From positions 1,960,830 through 2,024,829 of the forward strand of contig NZ_QLUW01000001.1 in assembly GCF_003268025.1 (NCBI RefSeq): a stretch of 64,000 bases of DNA, written 5' to 3'. This document shows positions 8,433-16,709 of the stretch, piece by piece. The notes under the pieces were generated by a model that saw nothing but the letters and a program-made list of their open reading frames with translations, ran no database searches and was not told where the DNA came from. Within the stretch, counting starts at the first letter, position 1, and each line of letters starts with the position of its first letter. This DNA comes from Paenibacillus montanisoli (lineage in GTDB: Bacteria > Bacillota > Bacilli > Paenibacillales > Paenibacillaceae). A program made the position numbers and the translations under genes.

Positions 8433-9299
8433 TTAAATGACTTTAGCTTTTGACAAGTCGGCTCCCATGCCTTTGAGATGAGCAAAAGTCAGTTTATCCA
8501 TCGTCGCACCGTCAAAGTTGATGGTTTTGATCATACGATAGTACTTATTCGTGAGCGTAAACCCAGGCTGGAAAGAAACATTGTTTAAAGTAGCACCATT
8601 GAACGAGACTTCGGTTAATGCAGCTTTGTCAAACTTTACGCCGATGAACGTCTGGCCATCTAAACGTTGCCCGGTCAGATCGGTGTACTTAAAATCGACC
8701 CCATCAAATACACAGCTTTCAAAAGTCGTTTTTCTAAGATCGGTCAACGTTAACGTCACGTCGGTTAGTCTTACGTTTGTGAATTTGGCCCCATCAAGGC
8801 CCGATTTGCTGAAATTGGTTCGTACAAGGATCGTCTTATTAAAGCTTGCATTCGTCAGGTCCAGCGTGGACAAGGTGCAGTCTGTCAGATTCGCGCCGTC
8901 AAAATTGGCTTCGCGCACGTCACTGCTCTTAAACGTACTCCCTGTCAGATCGGCTCCAGAAAAGTCGGAACCGTGTAAGGCACTGGCATTAAACCGACCT
9001 TTATGGGCTTTAACGCCTGCAAAGTCGCTATTCACCAAATTGCTGCCGCTAAAGTTTGTCAGTACTTGCCTCTCCAGCGATCGGGAGAGATTAGCAACCT
9101 CAAGGATGGTTTGCTCGATATCGCCAATACTATCAATTGTCATCTTGAACGCGGTCTCATCGTCCTTACCTTCCGCTTTGAGTTCACGAAAGCGTTCCTG
9201 CAAATCCGTGTGCAGATCGGACTTTAATTCGTTCACGCTCTTTACCCCGTTGTATGGCGTGAAAACGCCGTTCAAATAATCCGTCACTCTTTGATTCAT
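8433..9299 (-). CDS. Pentapeptide-repeat protein with permease-prefix-like N-terminal domain
   Basis: About 288 residues. The first 75 (from MNQRVTDYLNGVF) resemble the small helical permease prefix domain often found with PadR-regulated membrane proteins. The rest is a run of pentapeptide repeats of the A(D/N)LXX kind (ADLTG, ANFDG, ANLTD, TNFSK) that should fold as a right-handed quadrilateral beta helix. The start at 9299 has AAGGAGA 9 nt upstream; longer frames lack a site. The gene lies 14 bp after the PadR gene and just before the ABC exporter genes. A role as a sensor, chaperone or self-protection protein for the exporter substrate is inference. Confidence 0.85.
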   Translation of the reverse strand: MNQRVTDYLNGVFTPYNGVKSVNELKSDLHTDLQERFRELKAEGKDDETAFKMTIDSIGDIEQTILEVANLSRSLERQVLTNFSGSNLVNSDFAGVKAHKGRFNASALHGSDFSGADLTGSTFKSSDVREANFDGANLTDCTLSTLDLTNASFNKTILVRTNFSKSGLDGAKFTNVRLTDVTLTLTDLRKTTFESCVFDGVDFKYTDLTGQRLDGQTFIGVKFDKAALTEVSFNGATLNNVSFQPGFTLTNKYYRMIKTINFDGATMDKLTFAHLKGMGADLSKAKVI

Positions 9300-9313
9300 A
9301 ATGTTCCATCTCC

Positions 9314-9643
9314 TTATAATAAATTTTCTAATACGCGTTTTGCATACTCCCAATTGCTTTTGTTGCGGGCGTAAGTCTCCTTGCCCCTTGCGGTAATCCT
9401 GAAATATTTGCGTCGTCCGCCCTGTGATTCATCGCCCCAATACCATTCGATGTCGCCGTCTGCTTCAAGCCGCCGGAAGCTGGAGTACATCGTGGCTTCC
9501 TTTAGTTCATACTCGCCGTCCGATCGATCGGCAATCAGCTTGACAATCTCGTAACCGTATCGATCAGCTTCTGATAAGAGCCGTAAAATCATCGTATCTG
9601 TATGTCCGCGAAGCAGGTCGGATGTGATCTTGTTCTCGCTCAT
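9314..9643 (-). CDS. PadR family transcriptional regulator
   Basis: A 109-residue winged-helix protein beginning MSENKITSDLLRGH. It shows the PadR fold: helix DTMILRLLSEADRYGYEIVK, recognition helix around ELKEATMYSSFRRLEADG, wing QGGRRKYFRITARGKE and a short C-terminal dimer helix. GGAGGTG lies 7 nt before the ATG at 9643, so an upstream Met is not used. PadR proteins repress neighbouring exporters and are released by hydrophobic ligands. The position at the head of the exporter operon implies autoregulation of the four genes. Confidence 0.9.
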   Translation of the reverse strand: MSENKITSDLLRGHTDTMILRLLSEADRYGYEIVKLIADRSDGEYELKEATMYSSFRRLEADGDIEWYWGDESQGGRRKYFRITARGKETYARNKSNWEYAKRVLENLL

Positions 9644-9745
9644 TACAATCACCTCCATAACTGCATCATAAAGCATATTACTGTGACTGTCAAGGTACTT
9701 TCTGTATTATAATACTCTGTCTAAAATAATTGGTGCATCCACAAC

Positions 9746-9771
9746 AAAAAAAACCGCGCAAAGCGCGGTTT
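9746..9771 (-). terminator. Intrinsic terminator after the cation efflux gene
   Basis: A perfect 9-bp stem (AAACCGCGC / GCGCGGTTT) followed by eight T on the minus strand. Confidence 0.85.
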
Positions 9772-9788
9772 CCTTGGAAGTATACTTA

Positions 9789-10778
9789 TTAGCTTGTGGT
9801 TGGCTCTGGGTTCCAGTTCTTGATGCCGTTGTCTTCAATAATGCCAATGGTAACATCTGCGATATCAGCATCATTGAGCAAGCTGTCTCTAATTCTGAAT
9901 TTAATATCATCGGCATCGGCCAACGTTAATCCCGGTCGTAACTCAATGAGTCCCTCTATATGGTAATAGCGACCTTCTTGGAGAATCCTCATCTGATAAA
10001 TGTCGGTAACATAATGATTAGCGAAAATGATTTTGGCGACCTTTTCTTCTACATCTCTAGGTGCGGAAACCCCAATCAGCCCGACCATATTGTCATAACC
10101 GACTTTGAAGGCTACACCGATCATTAAGAAGCCAATAAGGACCGTCGAAACTCCATCAAGAAGCGTAAAGCTTGTAAGAGACGTTACGACAACGGCAACT
10201 AATGCCAAAAGTGCACCTGTTGTTGCCACTAAGTCTTCATAAAAAACTAGGCGAGTTGGAGGAGCAGCGCGTCCAACATTTCGAAAGGCTTGAGTAACAA
10301 TTCCGAAGCCCTTTGCTTCTACTCTTGATTCATGAACAATTTCTTTCATTGCCTTTATCAATACAAATCCGTCAACTGCAACAGATAACAGTAAAACGAA
10401 TAAATTAAGCCAGAATCCATGTGATTCTACGGGATGTGCCAATAAATGAAAACCTTCCCTTATGGTCTCGTAGGCCATGACGGTAACTACAATTACAGCG
10501 ACCATACAGAACAGATTTATCACCCTACCAAACCCTGTCGGAAACCGGCGTGTCGGTTTCTTCTCTGCCAGAACACTTCCGGCAAATACAAAAGCCTGGT
10601 TTACGGCATCAGCAATCGAGTGCATTGTAGAAGCGAACATTGCTCCGCTCCCTGTAATTGCAGCAGCAACTCCTTTCACAATCGCAAGACCAGTATTGCC
10701 GATTGCGGCTGTTGCCGATGAGGTGTTCCCTTTCTTCAGTAATTCAAAGAAAGTGCTCTGTCTACTGTCGGATTCCAT
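9789..10778 (-). CDS. Cation diffusion facilitator family transporter
   Basis: A 329-residue inner-membrane protein of the CDF family, which exports divalent metals by proton exchange. Six hydrophobic segments are visible. The second carries the metal-site motif HSIADAVNQ (H and D in the usual HxxxD spacing), and the RFPTGFGR loop follows. The C-terminal 90 residues form the soluble cytoplasmic domain (YYHIEGLIELRPGLTLADAD). The branch resembles the ZnT9-like bacterial group rather than CzcD. The metal is not predictable from sequence; manganese, zinc or iron are possible. The gene stands alone with its own terminator. Confidence 0.87.
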   Translation of the reverse strand: MESDSRQSTFFELLKKGNTSSATAAIGNTGLAIVKGVAAAITGSGAMFASTMHSIADAVNQAFVFAGSVLAEKKPTRRFPTGFGRVINLFCMVAVIVVTVMAYETIREGFHLLAHPVESHGFWLNLFVLLLSVAVDGFVLIKAMKEIVHESRVEAKGFGIVTQAFRNVGRAAPPTRLVFYEDLVATTGALLALVAVVVTSLTSFTLLDGVSTVLIGFLMIGVAFKVGYDNMVGLIGVSAPRDVEEKVAKIIFANHYVTDIYQMRILQEGRYYHIEGLIELRPGLTLADADDIKFRIRDSLLNDADIADVTIGIIEDNGIKNWNPEPTTS

Positions 10779-10930
10779 TTCTAAGTATTCCCTCCCGAAT
10801 TAGTTACAATTGCTTATTACGAAACCATCGACCAAGGGTTTCATGCAATTCCTACAGTCCCCTTTGCTGGTTTCAACAATATTACCACAAACCGAATTCA
10901 ATTGGTAACTAACCCCTGCCTGACAAATGA

Positions 10931-10963
10931 AAAAAAGAGCAGCTGCCGGTCACGGCGGTCTGC
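10931..10963 (-). terminator. Intrinsic terminator after the epimerase-like gene
   Basis: On the minus strand an interrupted stem GCAGnnCGCCG / CGGCnnCTGC is followed by TCTTTTTTTC, 10 bp after the stop codon. Confidence 0.75.
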
Positions 10964-10972
10964 CCCCAAGTT

Positions 10973-11815
10973 CTAAATTTGATCACGCCAAGCATGCTTG
11001 GGCTGCCAATTCAGCAGACGCTTTGCCTTCTCATTACTTAAGAAAGTTTCATTCCCTTGGAACGGTTGCCGGAAATCCGTGACATCCGGGTACCTAGCCG
11101 CTATCAAGTCTCGGCTCGCGATGTCCATGCTCGTATCGTCCGCCGCAAGATTAAGCGCCACGCTGCCCAGCCCGTCTGCCTCGATCGCCAGCTGAAATGC
11201 AACCGCCGCATCCCTTGCGTCGATATAACTCCATAAAATCCGATCGCGCTCAGCAGGATCGTGTATGAATTGCGGGAAGCGACTATAAGCGTCCGGTGCG
11301 ATGACATTGCCGAGGCGGAACGAGACGATCTGCATGCCCGTGCGTCTGTGGAACATATCCGCTGTTTGTTCGTTCACAACCTTCGATAGGCCATAGCTAT
11401 CCTGAGGTAGCTGAGGGTGCTCCTCATCCACCGGGACATATAGAGGACTAAAGCGTTCCATTGCGAAAACTAACCCGTAGGATGACTCGCTCGATGCAAT
11501 GACGGCCTTGCGAATCCCCAAGCCTGCTGCCGCTTCCAACACATTGTACGTGGACATCACATTATTGCGAAATGTTACTTCGTTCGGATGCGAATACGCG
11601 ACGGGAATGGCGGCAAGGTGCACAACTGCGTCAGCTCCTGCCAAAACGCCATATACTTCACCCAAATCGGTCAAATCAACGATCACGGTTCTGCATAAGG
11701 CTTGTTTCGGATGTTTGAAGTCTGCATTTACCACTTCATAGCCTTGTTCGACGAAATGTTTTACCGCCCATTCTCCCAGCATCCCGCTTCCGCCGGTAAC
11801 TACTACTTTGGACAT
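10973..11815 (-). CDS. NAD-dependent epimerase/dehydratase family protein (extended SDR)
   Basis: A 280-residue extended short-chain dehydrogenase with the dinucleotide motif GGSGMLG (residues 8-14), DLTDLGEV at the adenine pocket, VHLAAIP, and the catalytic YGLSK pair. The fold and length fit the group that includes uronate dehydrogenases and UDP-sugar epimerases. It precedes no other gene. The aldo/keto reductase gene upstream ends only 24 bp away, so the two probably form a small operon acting on sugars. The product is named only at family level. Confidence 0.8.
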   Translation of the reverse strand: MSKVVVTGGSGMLGEWAVKHFVEQGYEVVNADFKHPKQALCRTVIVDLTDLGEVYGVLAGADAVVHLAAIPVAYSHPNEVTFRNNVMSTYNVLEAAAGLGIRKAVIASSESSYGLVFAMERFSPLYVPVDEEHPQLPQDSYGLSKVVNEQTADMFHRRTGMQIVSFRLGNVIAPDAYSRFPQFIHDPAERDRILWSYIDARDAAVAFQLAIEADGLGSVALNLAADDTSMDIASRDLIAARYPDVTDFRQPFQGNETFLSNEKAKRLLNWQPKHAWRDQI

Positions 11816-11839
11816 GTTCTATTTCTCCTCTATCGGCCG

Positions 11840-12778
11840 TTATGCCAGTATGCTTTCAATGCGCTCGATCATGTCGGAGCTCAGCTGAACGCCGGCTGCC
11901 TTTACGTTCTCTTCTACCTGCTCAGGCCGGCTAGCTCCTACCAGGGCACTGCTTACGTTCGTCTGCCGCAAAATCCAAGCCAAAGCCAACTGTCCGACCG
12001 TCAGGTTCAGCTCGGCAGCCGCTTCGTTCAGTTGCTGCACCTTGGCGATTTTCTCTTCGGTGATACCCTTGCGCATCCCCTCCAGTTTGGACGCCCGGCT
12101 ATCTGCAGGAAGGTTCTGCAAAGACACGTATTTGCCTGTTAGTAAGCCTTGAGCAAGTGGAGAGAAAACGACTTGTCCGATCCCGCCACGCTCCCCGTAA
12201 GGAATGACTTCTTTCTCGATATAACGATTGAACATATTATAGACCGGTTGATTAGCCACTATACGATCGAGCAGGTAACGATCAGCGATCGCATGCGCTT
12301 CAGCCATCTGCGATGCCGTCCATTCGCTGACCCCTACATACAGCACTTTGCCCTGTCTTACCAAATCGTCCAATGCGCGAAGGGTTTCTTCCATCGGCGT
12401 GTTTGGATCGAATCGGTGGCAATAGTACAGATCGATATATTCGGCGCCCAGCCGCTTCAGGCTTGCATGGCATTGCTCCATGATGTGCTTGCGCGACAGT
12501 CCACGGTCGTTAGGACCGTCGCCCATCTGCCCGAACACCTTGGTCGCTAGTACGTACGATTCGCGAGGGAATGCCCGCAGCGTCTCACCCATGAGCTTCT
12601 CGGCCTCACCCCGCTCGTAGACATTCGCCGTATCGAAGAAATTAATGCCCAGCCCATAGGCGGTTTCAATGGATTTGACCGCGTTCTCCCGCTCGACATA
12701 TCCTCCATAAGTCAGCCAACTGCCCAGACTAATCTCGCTGACCATTAAACCGCTCTTACCCAATTTCCGATATTGCAT
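11840..12778 (-). CDS. Aldo/keto reductase (KvAP-beta / YghZ-like)
   Basis: A 312-residue NADPH-dependent TIM-barrel oxidoreductase. It has the catalytic tetrad context FFDTANVYERG (Asp, Tyr), LATKVFG (Lys) and YIDLYYCHRFD (His), and the C-terminal cofactor loop SSALVGASRPEQVEEN. The architecture is that of the potassium-channel beta-subunit-like reductases. The ATG at 12778 starts the conserved MQYRKLGKSG; a TTG 39 nt earlier adds only a poor extension. It is the upstream partner of the epimerase-like gene. Substrates may be sugar aldehydes or 2-oxo compounds. Confidence 0.85.
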   Translation of the reverse strand: MQYRKLGKSGLMVSEISLGSWLTYGGYVERENAVKSIETAYGLGINFFDTANVYERGEAEKLMGETLRAFPRESYVLATKVFGQMGDGPNDRGLSRKHIMEQCHASLKRLGAEYIDLYYCHRFDPNTPMEETLRALDDLVRQGKVLYVGVSEWTASQMAEAHAIADRYLLDRIVANQPVYNMFNRYIEKEVIPYGERGGIGQVVFSPLAQGLLTGKYVSLQNLPADSRASKLEGMRKGITEEKIAKVQQLNEAAAELNLTVGQLALAWILRQTNVSSALVGASRPEQVEENVKAAGVQLSSDMIERIESILA

Positions 12779-12932
12779 GTTCGGCTCATCTCTCTTTCTG
12801 CTCGGATTTGCCCTCAACTGGACTCGTTAACTATTATAAGTAAGTAGGATGCATAACGTAAGAAGTGAAAATATTATCACTAAATTATACGTTCTATATC
12901 TACTATACTTTAGATAACCACCATGTCCCATT

Positions 12933-13613
12933 TCATTTGCGTTTCCCTAAGAAAAGTTGACTCACTCGTTTAGAGAAGTCTTCTATTCCAAAGCTTGCCG
13001 TATCAATCCGGTTATACCAGTTCGTTATGGTTTCCAGGATCCATAAAGGTACCTGAACCTCGCTTATCAGAGGATAAAAATGTTTGTAGGTCCATACCAA
13101 GTGTTCCCATCGACTATCGTTTCCTTCCTTGATATATTCCGATACATCAAGAACCTTTCCTCTTCCATCTTGTAAAAGAACATTTTTTAGATGAATATCC
13201 CTTGGGTTCAGCCCTTGACTGCGGACAAACTCTCTTGCATTTTCAACATCTTGTATCACTTGCTCTGGAACGCGGACACCTTGAAGTAGACAATCATATA
13301 AGGTAACTCCTTGTTCAAAACTTAATACCAAGTAGTTGGGTCCGGCTCCATAACATTTGGGGAAATACTGTGATCCTTTTAAGCGTTCGTATATACCTGC
13401 TTCCACTTCCTTTTTCTCTAATGCCTGAGAGGAATACACTTTGTATGCGTAATTAGGGGTGTGCAGGTAATAAAAGACCGCGGCATCCGTTCCGATACCG
13501 ATGCAACGCAAATCTTCTGAAAAACCAATGACGGAAACAGGCTTATTGTGTTCATGTCCAATGACCTCAATATCCCTCAATGCTTCCTCAACTTGTTTCC
13601 AGTCCGCTATCAT
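12933..13613 (-). CDS. Protein kinase-like fold protein
   Basis: About 226 residues with features of a compact bacterial kinase-like family, comparable to B. subtilis YrzF or YbdM. There is a nucleotide loop region (CIGIGTDAAVFYYL), a VAIK-like lysine in YAYKVYSS, a hinge YLVLSFEQG, a catalytic-loop variant NPRDIHLKNVLLQD and a DFG-equivalent VLDVSEY. The usual HRD is altered to PRD, so activity is uncertain. I choose the ATG at 13613 for the AAGGAG 9 nt before it. Such proteins phosphorylate proteins or small substrates; the target here is unknown. Confidence 0.7.
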   Translation of the reverse strand: MIADWKQVEEALRDIEVIGHEHNKPVSVIGFSEDLRCIGIGTDAAVFYYLHTPNYAYKVYSSQALEKKEVEAGIYERLKGSQYFPKCYGAGPNYLVLSFEQGVTLYDCLLQGVRVPEQVIQDVENAREFVRSQGLNPRDIHLKNVLLQDGRGKVLDVSEYIKEGNDSRWEHLVWTYKHFYPLISEVQVPLWILETITNWYNRIDTASFGIEDFSKRVSQLFLGKRK

Positions 13614-13766
13614 AACCATCTTCTCCTTCTTGTTCTGTCATGATTTACGTCGAAGGATTCATTTTCATATCCATAATTATATAACGCTTAACATGTGATA
13701 ACCGTTGCAACTGTCCTGCCAGTTCGAATGATGAGGCTAACAGAACTTACTGTCCGACCTCATATG

Positions 13767-13790
13767 AAAAAAGCCGCAACCACGCGGCTT
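13767..13790 (-). terminator. Intrinsic terminator (distal) after the PhyH gene
   Basis: A 7-bp stem AAGCCGC / GCGGCTT with a 6-nt loop and six T on the minus strand, in the 320-bp gap between the PhyH and kinase-like genes. I see no gene in that gap. Confidence 0.7.
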
Positions 13791-13869
13791 CTTAAGCATT
13801 TATCTACAATACCCATAACCCCAGCCTTTCGAACCAGGTTGTCAGTTTCATTGGCCGCTAAAAGCTAAA

Positions 13870-13892
13870 CAAGCCGCCGATGGATCGGCAGC
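13870..13892 (-). terminator. Possible proximal terminator after the PhyH gene
   Basis: GCCGCCGAT pairs with ATCGGCAGC around a 2 to 4-nt loop, 48 bp downstream of the PhyH stop. The T tract is interrupted, so it may only be a weak terminator or an RNA-stabilising hairpin. Confidence 0.45.
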
Positions 13893-13940
13893 CTGTTATT
13901 GTTGTATTAGCTTTCATGATTAGCCCCACTATTCGATGAA

Positions 13941-14672
13941 TCAGACTGTCGGAACATAGACGCACTTCCCGTCGCGCGCAAGTACTGGACCGTTCGCATA
14001 TACTTGACCGGTTTCCGGATTTTTCGCTCCCGCATGCGAATATTGCATGATATAGGCTTTTCGCACATCTTGACTCAAATTCGGAGTACTCCGATGAAAG
14101 AGGAGGGATGAGAACGCGACCATGCTGCCTTTTTTTAGCGGCACTGCAAGCCCAGGATTTTCACCGAAATAACACAGAAGGCCGGTTATCGTCTCCTTGT
14201 GCTCCACTACGCCTTGTTTGTGCGACTCCGGCATCACCCAGACGCATCCGTTCTCGATGGTCGCATCCGTCAACGCGAGCCAGCAGGTCAAATAATGACG
14301 GGGTTCGATGGGAGCGTAGCCATTGTCCTGATGCCAAGGGAAGTCGCGCTTCGCTTCCGGTTTTTTATAAACCGATTGGTCCCAGTACAGTTGGATATCC
14401 GGTCCGAGGAGGGCGGTGGAAATATCGACGAATTTTTGCTGGCAGGCAAACTTTTGCACATAAGGATCGATCAAGTTTGTATTAGCCCTGAACGTGATTT
14501 GGTTAGGGATGTTGATCCATTGAGCCCCGTTGGTGCGCAGAAAACGCTCATATTCTTCGTCGTATTTATCCAATCGTTCTCTAAGTTCATCGATTTCCTT
14601 CTCATCAAACAAATCCTCGAAAATAATGAAACCCGACTCTTCGTATTGCTTTAATTGTTCTTGTGTAAGCAT
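13941..14672 (-). CDS. Phytanoyl-CoA dioxygenase (PhyH) family protein
   Basis: A 243-residue Fe(II)/2-oxoglutarate oxygenase fold. The metal ligands are visible: H114 and D116 in PWHQD, and distal H193 in LLFHRSTPN. R204 is a likely 2-oxoglutarate anchor. The family hydroxylates varied small molecules. The gene sits 88 bp after the second permease gene of a sugar ABC importer, so it is probably the last gene of that operon. It would then act on the imported compound, for example an alkylated or otherwise decorated sugar. That role is inferred from context only; two further PhyH genes lie in other sugar clusters in this window. Confidence 0.85.
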   Translation of the reverse strand: MLTQEQLKQYEESGFIIFEDLFDEKEIDELRERLDKYDEEYERFLRTNGAQWINIPNQITFRANTNLIDPYVQKFACQQKFVDISTALLGPDIQLYWDQSVYKKPEAKRDFPWHQDNGYAPIEPRHYLTCWLALTDATIENGCVWVMPESHKQGVVEHKETITGLLCYFGENPGLAVPLKKGSMVAFSSLLFHRSTPNLSQDVRKAYIMQYSHAGAKNPETGQVYANGPVLARDGKCVYVPTV

Positions 14673-14759
14673 GTCGTCCTCTCCTTTTGCTAGCTTTCAG
14701 CGCCAATCTGCAGAACGGAAACATCCGCTCTCGGCATTCGGACTTTGGTGCCATACAAT

Positions 14760-15677
14760 CTATCCCTTAATTGAACCGATCGTCAGGCCCTTTACAAAAT
14801 ACTTTTGCACATAAGGATATACGAGTAAGATCGGGCCGATCGTTACGCAGACCGTCGCCAGTTGAACGCCCATAGCCGGAACGTTCGTGACAATATTGAC
14901 ATCGGTTCCTTGAACATAACGCTGTACATCAATATTAGACATCAGACTCCGGATCATAATTTGCAGCGGATGGAGCTCCTCTTTATCCACAAACAACATC
15001 GCATAGAACCATTCATTCCAATAACGTAACGAAACGAACAAACCAACGGTCGCGATCACAGGTTTGGATATCGGCATATAAATCCTGAAGAAAATATAAC
15101 TTTCACTGGCCCCGTCAATCGTTGCGGCCTCATTGATCTCATATGGGATGGTGCGAAAATAAGATACCATTAAAAAAGCGTTCCACGGCCCGAATAGTCC
15201 AGGCAAGATGATGGCCCAGAGGGTATCCTTAAGATGCAGCCAATTGACCACTAATATATAGAACCCTACCAGCCCGGGACCAAACAACATTGTAAAGTAC
15301 ACAATAAACGATAGAACGCCACGATATTTAATTTTACGGTTGGCCATAACATAAGCCATCATCGACGTAATCAGAACGCTTAGAAACGTGCCGACTACCG
15401 TTATGATGATGGTATTTTTATAACTCACAAATACTTGTTCGCCCGACAAAAGAAACCGGTAAGAATTTAAACTGATTTCTTGGGGAAACAAGGAAAACCC
15501 TTGAGACCGGAGACTTCCTTCCGCGGTAAACGAACCAATGACGACAAGCCAAAACGGGATTACGCAGATGAGCGAAAGAAGCATAACCCAAACGTACATA
15601 GACAAGTGAAACAATTTTTCGGATATCGTTGCATCCTCTGCAATCCGTTTCGTTGTAAAGGCAGACTTATATGGCAT
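14760..15677 (-). CDS. Carbohydrate ABC transporter permease (LplC/YtcP-like)
   Basis: A 305-residue inner-membrane protein with six transmembrane segments. The cytoplasmic EAA loop that contacts the ATPase reads EINEAATIDGASESYIFFR. The PTAPFLL-like MMAYVMANRKIKYRG segment and the C-terminal FVKGLTIGSIKG are typical of LplC/YtcP permeases of CUT1 oligosaccharide importers. It lies 13 bp behind the partner permease gene. No ATPase gene is present in the cluster. That is usual for these systems, which share an MsmX-type ATPase encoded elsewhere. Confidence 0.92.
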   Translation of the reverse strand: MPYKSAFTTKRIAEDATISEKLFHLSMYVWVMLLSLICVIPFWLVVIGSFTAEGSLRSQGFSLFPQEISLNSYRFLLSGEQVFVSYKNTIIITVVGTFLSVLITSMMAYVMANRKIKYRGVLSFIVYFTMLFGPGLVGFYILVVNWLHLKDTLWAIILPGLFGPWNAFLMVSYFRTIPYEINEAATIDGASESYIFFRIYMPISKPVIATVGLFVSLRYWNEWFYAMLFVDKEELHPLQIMIRSLMSNIDVQRYVQGTDVNIVTNVPAMGVQLATVCVTIGPILLVYPYVQKYFVKGLTIGSIKG

Positions 15678-15690
15678 GTTACGGCTCCCC

Positions 15691-16614
15691 CTACCACAAG
15701 CTTGAATCCTTATCTAATTTTCTGGTCATCCAATTCACTGTACAAATGCAAATCAGTCCCATACAGGATTGCCATAATACGATTGCGGCGGATGAAGAGA
15801 AATTGCTGCGAAGTCCACGATAGACATAAGTGTCGATAACGTCCGTTGTCGGAAAGAGCAGCGCGTTCTCACCGACTATCGAATAAATCAAGCCGAAATC
15901 CCCATAGAAGATACCTCCTACCGCAAGCAAAGTCAGCATGATCACCGTCGGACGCAGCAAAGGAAGAGTAATGAACCAGATTTGCTTTAAACGGTTCGCG
16001 CCGTCTATTCTCGCGCTTTCATAGTACTCTCCGGAAATCCCGGACATGGCGGCCAAGTAGATGATTGCCCCTGCTCCTACTCCTTTCCATACTTGTATAG
16101 TCGTAATAATCGCCGGCCAATATTGCGGCGAAGCATACCATGAGACGCCATCCGTACCTAATTGCGTCAGAACATTGTTTATAAGCCCGTCTCTTGTACT
16201 GAGTAAAGCAAATACCATATAGGCTACAACCACCCATGAAAGAAAAAAAGGCAGGAAAATAAACGATTGGGATATTTTTTTAAAGAGCACGAATCGAATC
16301 TCGTTCAAAAACACGGCCGTAATTATAGCAAATATCGTGCCGAAAAAGATGTTCAAAAAATTCAAATATAGCGTATTCCAAGTAACCGTAATCCAGTAGT
16401 CATTCAAAAAGAAAAAATAAAAATGCTTGAAACCGACCCACTCGCTGCCCCATAGACCCTCGGTTGGCCTGAAATTCTTGAACGCAATAAGATGTCCGAA
16501 CATAGGGACATAGGCAAAGACGATCAAATAGATTAAAGCCGGCAGAGCAAGTAAATAGAGATGGATATTTCTTCTTATCTCCTGAATCGATCTAGTCAGC
16601 AAAATCGTCGACAC
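15691..16614 (-). CDS. Sugar ABC transporter permease (LplB-like)
   Basis: A 307-residue membrane protein with six predicted spans, an N-terminal LYLLALPALIYLIVFAYVPM segment and an EAA loop SGEYYESARIDGANRLK, characteristic of LplB-type permeases. With the LplC-like permease it forms the channel of a CUT1 importer for oligosaccharides or modified sugars. It follows the solute-binding protein gene after 95 bp. Confidence 0.92.
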   Translation of the reverse strand: MSTILLTRSIQEIRRNIHLYLLALPALIYLIVFAYVPMFGHLIAFKNFRPTEGLWGSEWVGFKHFYFFFLNDYWITVTWNTLYLNFLNIFFGTIFAIITAVFLNEIRFVLFKKISQSFIFLPFFLSWVVVAYMVFALLSTRDGLINNVLTQLGTDGVSWYASPQYWPAIITTIQVWKGVGAGAIIYLAAMSGISGEYYESARIDGANRLKQIWFITLPLLRPTVIMLTLLAVGGIFYGDFGLIYSIVGENALLFPTTDVIDTYVYRGLRSNFSSSAAIVLWQSCMGLICICTVNWMTRKLDKDSSLW

Positions 16615-16709
16615 TCCTTTCTTGTGGATTGTTTACTCGCTTATCCCCGGCCGGACCGCTAAGATTCAACGAATGCCCGCCGGGGATGCGACTGTTAGAG
16701 TAACTTACG

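Noticed and set aside
8600..9060. Regular short repeats in the pentapeptide gene, possible tandem DNA repeat or CRISPR-like array
   Set aside because: Periodicity is 15 bases and explained by the five-residue protein repeats; the bases themselves are not conserved and there are no spacers.
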